NCBI GenBank assembly: GCA_020746835.1
Contig: JAGPNK010000012.1
Location: forward strand, 186,001 to 250,000
Direction of reading: 5' to 3'
Origin: Stachybotrys elegans
Taxonomy: Eukaryota > Ascomycota > Sordariomycetes > Hypocreales > Stachybotryaceae
DNA: 64,000 nucleotides
Both the position numbers and the translations under genes were made by a program. The notes below the pieces were generated by a model. The model ran no database searches, was not told where the DNA came from, and saw only the letters and a program-made list of their open reading frames with translations. Below, one piece after another: positions 58,076 to 64,000 of this stretch. The stretch's first letter is position 1, and every line of letters starts with the position of its first letter.

Positions 58076-58633
58076 GGACTGGCGGGGAGTACATAGTAGC
58101 TTGTTGATGATTAGAGGCGAAGGATGCTGAAGGAGGCTGAAGGAATGGCAGTGATTTGGCAGATGGTAGGCCGGTGTAAGTCAAGATAGCTGGGAGCAGT
58201 AGCATAGCCAAATCTCTTGTAGTAGAGTCAATTGCTTTGAAAGGAAGTTGGAGGTTTAGTTGAGCAACCATACAAAGGGATGAGTCGCCCATTCAATGAT
58301 ATGTCGTTCTGAAGTTGCAACATCCATCGCAAACGCCCCGAACCTTGATCTGCAGTGCCGTTCCTTTGTGTCTTTAAATATCATCACTCTGGCATATTCC
58401 ACATTCTGCTTGTTAGAAAATACGAATGCTTCAACCTCTGAATCCGCAGAGTCCACATCCAGGTTAGGCAAAGACGCTGGCTGCAGCGGGTCGCCAATTG
58501 ACCAGCCCACTGACCCGCCGCCACCAATAACCACGTCGAATTCCTCACTCACCCACCCACCGCCTATTCTCTTTCCCACTTTTGCTCCTTCACGATGCCT
58601 CCATTCTGAGCCACTACAAGGGGCAGCACAATC
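58076..58633. other. Intergenic; promoter of ferroportin-like gene
   Basis: No gene recognised. Frames on both strands here (58256-58768 -, 58296-58940 +) run into the ferroportin-like gene in other frames. Confidence 0.45.
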
Positions 58634-60303
58634 ATGGCCTCGCAGGTTTCCCTTCCGGATGAGCGCTCGCCGCTGCTGGGGTCGCCTCCTCCCGCCGGCC
58701 ATGACACGGCCATCATCGTCAACCATCGATTGGCCCCGAGTCTCGCTCGCAGGGTCTATGTCTCGCATTTCCTGTCAACGTGGAACTCGCGCGTCTTCGA
58801 GTTTGGCGCCGTGCTGTTCCTGGCGAGCATCTTCCCCGGCACGCTGCTGCCCATGTCGATATATGCAAGCGTGCGATCCCTGTCGACGCTCGTCTTTGCG
58901 TCCTTTATTGGACGGTATATTGATACGGGGAACCGGCTGAGCGTTGCTCGCACATCCATTAGTATGACTCCTGCTCTACCTCTTGTCTTATTTATGCTGA
59001 CGGTAGCAGTCTACCAGCGTCTAGCCACGGTTGTATCCTGCGTGTTGTTCTATTTGCTTTCCGTCAAGCAATCGTTCCGCACAGGCATCAAAGAAGCCGT
59101 GCTTGCTATTTTGATACTCATTGCTTGTGTCGAGAAACTATGCTCCATCATGAATCTCGTTGCAATCGAGAAGGATTGGGTAAGACACACACTTCCTCCC
59201 TGGACATGGCCAAGACTAATCCAGCAGGTCGTTGTAATGGCTGCCAAGGACCATGAAGCACTGGGTGTTCTCAATGCTCAGATGCGTCGCATCGATCTCC
59301 TCTGCAAGCTCTTTGGGCCCCTCATCGTTGGTCTTCTCGATGGCTGGTCAACAAGGGTTGCCATTCTCATTACTCTCGCCATGAATTTAGCCTCTGTGGC
59401 GGTGGAATATTTCGCCATTGCTCAGGTCTACAATCGTGTTCCGGCATTACACGTCCCCAAACAGTCAAAGGTCCAAGCAACAGCGACAGGCTCTCCACGA
59501 AACCCGCCACACAGCATCTGGACTCGTTGCGTTGCGTTCCAAGCCAAAACGACTGCCGACTTTCGACTCTACTTCCAGCACAAGGCCTTTCTACCATCCT
59601 TCTCTGAAGCCTTGCTGAACCTAACAGTCCTCAGCTTTGGTGCGTCAATGGTGACATACCTACTGTCTTCCAGCTACTCCTCCTACCAAGTTGCCATGTC
59701 CAGGACAGTGAGCGTCACGTTTGAAGTACTTGCTACATGGATCGCGCCGTGGGTGATGAGACGTATCGGGCCTCTCCGTGCGGGAATGTGGTTTAGTACG
59801 CTGCAGCTCAGCATGCTAATGGCCGGAGGCGCCATTTTCTGGGCTTGTCTTCAAGAACCCATGATATCTGCCAGCGGCATAGTAGGCGGTACCATTCTGA
59901 GTCGCGTGGGCCTTTGGGGGTTTGATCTGTGTACGCAGATCATTATTCAAGAGGTAAGCTTCCACACTTGGGTGTGCTTTGGATACGCTCTAACGATGTG
60001 CAGGAAGTTGAAGCCGAAAACCGGGGGGCATTTTCCTCGGTAGAAGCCGCCTGGCAGAATATGTTTGAGATGCTAGCCTATGGATCAACGGCCATCTTTC
60101 ATCGGCCCGAGGACTTCAAGTGGCCGGTACTCATCTCTATTGTAGCCACGGCGCTTTGTAACATGGGATATGCGACATTCCTTTGGAAGCGGAGAGGCCA
60201 TCTACTTCACTTGGAGAAGTTGTCCAACATCTGTGGAGGCACTGCAAGAGCATGGCGTCGAAGTATTGTTAGCGAACGATGGCCCCCTCATAACGAAGCA
60301 TGA
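58634..60303 (+). CDS. Ferroportin/SLC40A-like iron exporter
   Basis: Exons 58634-58961, 59010-59179, 59228-59953 and 60004-60303; introns of 48, 48 and 50 nt; 507 aa. Family features are visible: YVSHFLSTWNSRVFEFGAVL in helix 1, FIGRYIDTGNRL with the ferroportin GxxxD-type loop, and after splicing IEKDWVVVMAAKDHEALGVL leading into LNAQMRRIDLLCKLFGPLIV, the most conserved ferroportin block. The last splice gives IIQEEVEAENRGAFSSVEAA. About 10-12 TM helices. In animals ferroportin exports Fe(II) from cells; fungal members are less studied and may act at plasma or vacuolar membranes. The substrate is inferred only from the family. Both 48-nt introns lack in-frame stops, so retention would keep the frame. 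Confidence 0.9.
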
Positions 60304-60702
60304 GGCTGTATATGTAACAGCAGGGAATACATGAAAAGGGAGGTGTGCGATGATTGAACGAGACAAGCGTATACAATATTGAGAGGAATTACTATACAAC
60401 AATCTATGTCTACTGCAAAACAAATTCTATGAGGTATCCAATATCCAAAATATAATGCTCGAAATTCCATGTCCAACTCCGACGTCCTCCAAACACATTA
60501 ATCCTGAAGGTAGATTGAAGGCACTCTGCCAAAATTCCTTGTCCGTAGGTCGGACCAATCAATCCCGGCATATGCTTTGGGCTAGATTAGCCCAACAATC
60601 TCGGAACGTCAGACCTCCACGCCTTGCCTTGCATTCAACCCTTGTGCAAAACGTCGAAGCAAGAATTTAGCCCTCACAATCAACCTCAACACAATCGCAT
60701 GC
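60304..60702. other. Convergent 3' spacer
   Basis: The 3' ends of the ferroportin-like and DHA2 genes face each other here. AT-rich left half; no gene seen. Confidence 0.5.
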
Positions 60703-62369
60703 TCACTTCTCCTGCGTGCTAGCGCCTTCTAGCTGCGCTTTCTCGTCCGCCGTCAGCTCAGCAGAGGCCCGGCCGAGACGAACGGTGACCATGAGGCACA
60801 CGGACAAGACGGCAAGCCCGACGCCGACCCAGAACCCGATCTGGTACTGCTCTCGGAGCGTCATGCTGCCCTCGGGTCGCGAGTTCACCGTCGTCGCGAC
60901 AGCCATCTCACCCACGCCCAGCCAGAAGGCAATGCCCAGGTACAGCAAGCTGTTGATCAGGGCACCCGCCGCCGCCTGAAGACGATACGGCATGGATGTT
61001 GTGATGAAGACATTGGTCACGTTGAAGGTAATGTCGACTCCGATGGTGCCACAGAGCATGGCTGGAAACACATACGCCCAGTACAGAAAGCTCGTCGAGG
61101 GGCTGTTGCCGGTTTGTTCAGGAAGAAGAGCGAATAGCAAAACGGAGATGAGGAAGCCCATTCCAGAAATGATCATGAGCATCCGCCCGGAGAGTATGTG
61201 CAGTACGAGGCCGCCACAGATAGCCAGACACATGCCTCCAACAGCCAGAGGGGTGAACCATGCTGCGGTTTGCAAGGGAGTCGTGTGCAACACGCGCTCA
61301 GAGCTACAATCACGGTTAGTCCGGGCGACATCGTGGGACGAGTATTGACTTACTAGAAGCTGGCAAACAACAGGAACAAACCAAACACACCATAGCAACA
61401 GAACAGCGCTGCTACAAGACGCTTCATGCCCTTGGGCCTGAAAAGTTCGGCGGGCAATAGGGGATTTGATGCCACCCATCCCTCAACGTATACGGCACCT
61501 GCAAGCAGCAACACGCCAAGGATGAAGGTCACATAGACATAAGGGGTAGCCCATCCGTCAGGGGCATGTCCTCCATCGGTAAAGGCGAAAACGACGAGGA
61601 TCAAACCCGGCACAATGGTCAAGACTCCGAGCCAGTCCATCTTGACAGCCTTATCCGACTTGCCGAGCTCACGGGGGATGGTGAGTATGCCACCCACAAA
61701 GACGGCAGCGACCAGGAAGGCACCGATCCAAAAGTACCAGCGCCAATCCAAGAACTCGGCAGCGATGGCGCCCATGAAGATGCCAAAGTAGAAGCCAATG
61801 CACGCAAAGGCTCCGTACAGGGCAAAGACGAGGTTCTTGCGAGGACCAGGCCGGTACGTCTGTCCGAGCAGGGCCATGCCCGCAGGCATAAATGCCGAAG
61901 CGCCCACGCCCTGCATCGCGCGACAGATGATGAGCACGATGGAATGATTGCTGAAGCCGCTGGCGATGGACCATATAAGCAGCCACAAGTGGCCAAACAG
62001 AAACACGATGCGCCCGCCGAACCGATCGCACAGCCGCGCCGCGGGCAGGAGTAACGCCGCGGTGGTGAGGTTGATGACGCCGGCGGGCCAGGTCTGCTCC
62101 GAGGCGGGGATGCTGAGGGCGTCGGCGATGAGGGGCAGGCACAGGAAGAAGCCGCCGATGAAGTACTCGGACATCATCATGGAGCAGACGACGGTGGCTA
62201 CAAATGCCACCTCCATGGGCACTGAGGAGAGCAGCTCCGGGCGCTGTCGGCCCAGCCGCTCCACAGCGGCCTTGTCGAGAACATCGGGGGTCGGCGACGG
62301 CATGCCGGGCTGGTCGTCGGTCGAGCCACGAGGGGAGAGGACTGCCTCTCCGGGGGAGGATACAGCCAT
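60703..62369 (-). CDS. MFS efflux pump, DHA2 family (14 TM)
   Basis: Exons 61354-62369 and 60703-61303; intron 61304-61353 (50 nt, GTAAGT...TTGTAG, phase 2); 538 aa. Features of DHA2 drug/H+ antiporters are present: SIPASEQTWPAGVINLTTAA before helix 2, LCDRFGGRIVFLFGHL (motif A variant), ICRAMQGVGASAFMPAGMAL (motif B) and FAFTDGGHAPDGWATPY. Splicing gives LLFASFYSERVLHTTPLQTA. Closest remembered relatives are the yeast Atr1/Amf1 group (boron, aminotriazole and ammonium export), so export of small toxic compounds is plausible. ATG 62369 is chosen because the frame upstream runs through an A10 tract with no ATG. It converges on the ferroportin-like gene. Confidence 0.9.
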
Positions 62370-63816
62370 GGTTGGACGTACGTTGCAGGGTTTTTTTTTT
62401 GCTCGATTCTTCGTCTCCACAAAGCTCTGACCGAGATGATAGGTATATTTCTGTAAGCCAACGCTTCGGGGCTCGCTTGTAAAGTCGAGTTCACAATGGA
62501 AAGGCGTATCTCCAAAGACAAAAGACAGCGACGAATTCGCTCGACAGACTCATCGCCTCCATCATCGATGATGTGATGGCCCTGATCCTATATACTTGCA
62601 CGGGCTAAATCGAGTGGACCCTCTGATACCGCCTCCCATTGGGGGATGCATGGTGTCGGAAACGTCAAAACACCCAAAAGGCTCCCCTCTCTCTCCTCTC
62701 GGAGCGTTACGACCCTCGGGGGCCGCAGCGCCCGAAAGCGAAGAGCAGCAGCTCGAATTACAAAGAAAATGCCCCCCGCCTCCCATCGATGAGTCGCTGC
62801 GTCTTGGCTGCTGGATTGGGGGACCGAGCTTACACGCCGATATGAAAAGAAGCTTTCCGGAGCCGGAGAAGCAGAGGCAAGGTGTGGAGCAATCTGCGGT
62901 GGCGATCGGTTGCGTCTTGGCTGCCTTCTTGGGGTTAGATCGTCTGGGGATGACAGCAAGGCGTTCGTGCTAGACAAGGGGGGCGGATGGTTTGGCAGGA
63001 CTTGCTGGTGAGGGCCAAGTTGCTTGGTTTGTCAACGCCGCGTATGGTGTGCATGGTGGTTGACATCAGCATGCGTTCTTACTGACCCAATGGAGGTGAC
63101 AAGCTACTTCTTTGGGGAATCCGTTATCTTGTTGCTGCATCATTGCTTGTCGTGGTCATTACCTTGGCGTCGGTGACGACTCTGGACGACCTGGGCACAC
63201 GATATGTCCGCCATTTATTTCCGACCTGTCATCGAACTGCTATCCAACTGGCAGCACAATCAGCATCAGCACATGTTCTCGTATTCATCGCCCAGAAATC
63301 CCAACCATTCTTGGCTGAGCAACGTCCGACAGGTTCGCTGTGCAACAGGGGTTCGGGGTTCTTCCTCCAGCAGGATCTCGGGGGCAGCTCTTTTGGGCAT
63401 CTCCGACCTTCTAACAAATCCGAGTGACGTTTCTATCACTCTGTAGACCTGAAAAGCAGGGCCAGAGTGTGTAGAAGGGCAAAGCGTTTATCAGTCATGT
63501 CGACAACATTGTTGATGGTGGCTACCATGTTCAGAGCGTCCTACAACCCTGCAGCCATCAAGGCCATCAGATTACGAAGTTGCTTTGTTCATGAGGTTAT
63601 TTTTACCTCTTGTTTATTGCTAGCTACCAGATGGTAGCGGAAGTATGCTCGACGCCACACGATCAAATAAACTCGCCAACAACCGCACCAAAGACACCTA
63701 AACTTTCTAGACCAGTATTTAAAACTCCAGATGCCCAATCTTTCATACTGCAATCCGGAAATTTCCATTCCCTCTTTCTGTTCGACAATCTAGACAGCCG
63801 AGAAGCCCCCAAAAGC
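62370..63816. other. Intergenic region with short imperfect repeats
   Basis: About 1.4 kb with a T10 run at 62391-62400 in the DHA2 leader and the string TGCGTCTTGGCTGC occurring twice (about 62800 and 62911). The frames at 62596-62973 (+) and 62588-62977 (-) cover the same DNA on opposite strands and lack domains. No gene called. Confidence 0.4.
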
Positions 63817-64000
63817 ATGGAACAAGTCACCACCACCGACATTACCCACATCATGGAGCAGCCCGACCAAGAGTCCACCACCCACAGCACTCGAACAGAA
63901 CATACCATATTGAGTCTTTCGAGTAACATGGAACCTCTCGAGGAGGTCAACCCATCCTCGCCCCTCGAGAATCTTCCCCCCGAGCTGCGCATCCACATTC
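63817..64000 (+). CDS. F-box-like protein, 5' end only
   Basis: The ATG at 63817 opens a frame of 61 complete codons that runs off the window. After a Ser/Thr/Glu-rich leader (EQVTTTDITHIMEQPDQEST) it reads LENLPPELRIHI, the usual opening of fungal F-box or 2EXR-type domains (LPPELRxxI). Upstream sequence resembles a promoter and leader. Too little is present to define the family further, and an internal ATG (63928) could also be the start. The opposite-strand frames here are shadows. Confidence 0.6.
   Translation, partial: MEQVTTTDITHIMEQPDQESTTHSTRTEHTILSLSSNMEPLEEVNPSSPLENLPPELRIHI

Noticed and set aside
62588..62977. Two frames of about 125 codons on opposite strands of the same DNA
   Set aside because: Both cannot be coding; neither has a domain, and the region contains short imperfect repeats.
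63663..63998. Minus-strand frame of 111 codons at the right edge
   Set aside because: It mirrors the plus-strand F-box-like start at 63817, which carries the LPPELRIHI motif.

Overview
The window looks like nuclear DNA of a filamentous ascomycete (Pezizomycotina, most likely a sordariomycete). The reasons are Zn(II)2Cys6 regulators, short introns of about 46-120 nt with GTRNGT donors and CTRAC branch points, a dispersed single-copy 5S rRNA gene, a Neurospora-type copper metallothionein, a PTH11/rhodopsin-like 7-TM protein and many major-facilitator transporters. No gene order or sequence identifies the species. Exon structures below were assembled by eye from reading frame, splice sites and family motifs.

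Left part (1-10.5 kb): an SGT2 co-chaperone gene whose first exon is only the ATG, a tRNA-Asp(GUC), a RING-CH membrane E3 ligase, a four-TM membrane protein, a 26-residue metallothionein, a Zn2Cys6 regulator divergently paired with an atypical short-chain dehydrogenase, and a 5S rRNA gene. Middle left (12.5-24 kb): two paralogous C2H2 regulators on the same strand that share their finger layout and a phase-1 intron position, separated by about 7.65 kb without a convincing gene. Middle (27-40 kb): galactokinase, a second Zn2Cys6 regulator, a small conserved-looking protein, a DHA1 drug transporter, an F-box/LRR-type protein with a possible 33-nt intron, and an orphan protein.

Right part (41-64 kb) is rich in transport and redox functions: a family-1 UDP-glycosyltransferase, another orphan protein, a Dal5-type anion/allantoate transporter, a rhodopsin-domain membrane protein convergent with an FAD monooxygenase, a fungal-specific gene interrupted by an in-frame TAG, a ferroportin-like transporter, a DHA2 efflux pump, and the start of an F-box-like gene running off the edge. 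There is no polyketide or peptide synthetase backbone, so this is not a classic secondary-metabolite cluster. No transposon, CRISPR array or viral sequence was found.

The most notable points are the paralogous C2H2 pair with its gene desert, the tiny split metallothionein, the start-codon-only exon of SGT2, the dispersed 5S gene with compensatory helix changes, and two genes with an in-frame TAG that may be a micro-intron in one case and a nonsense mutation in the other.
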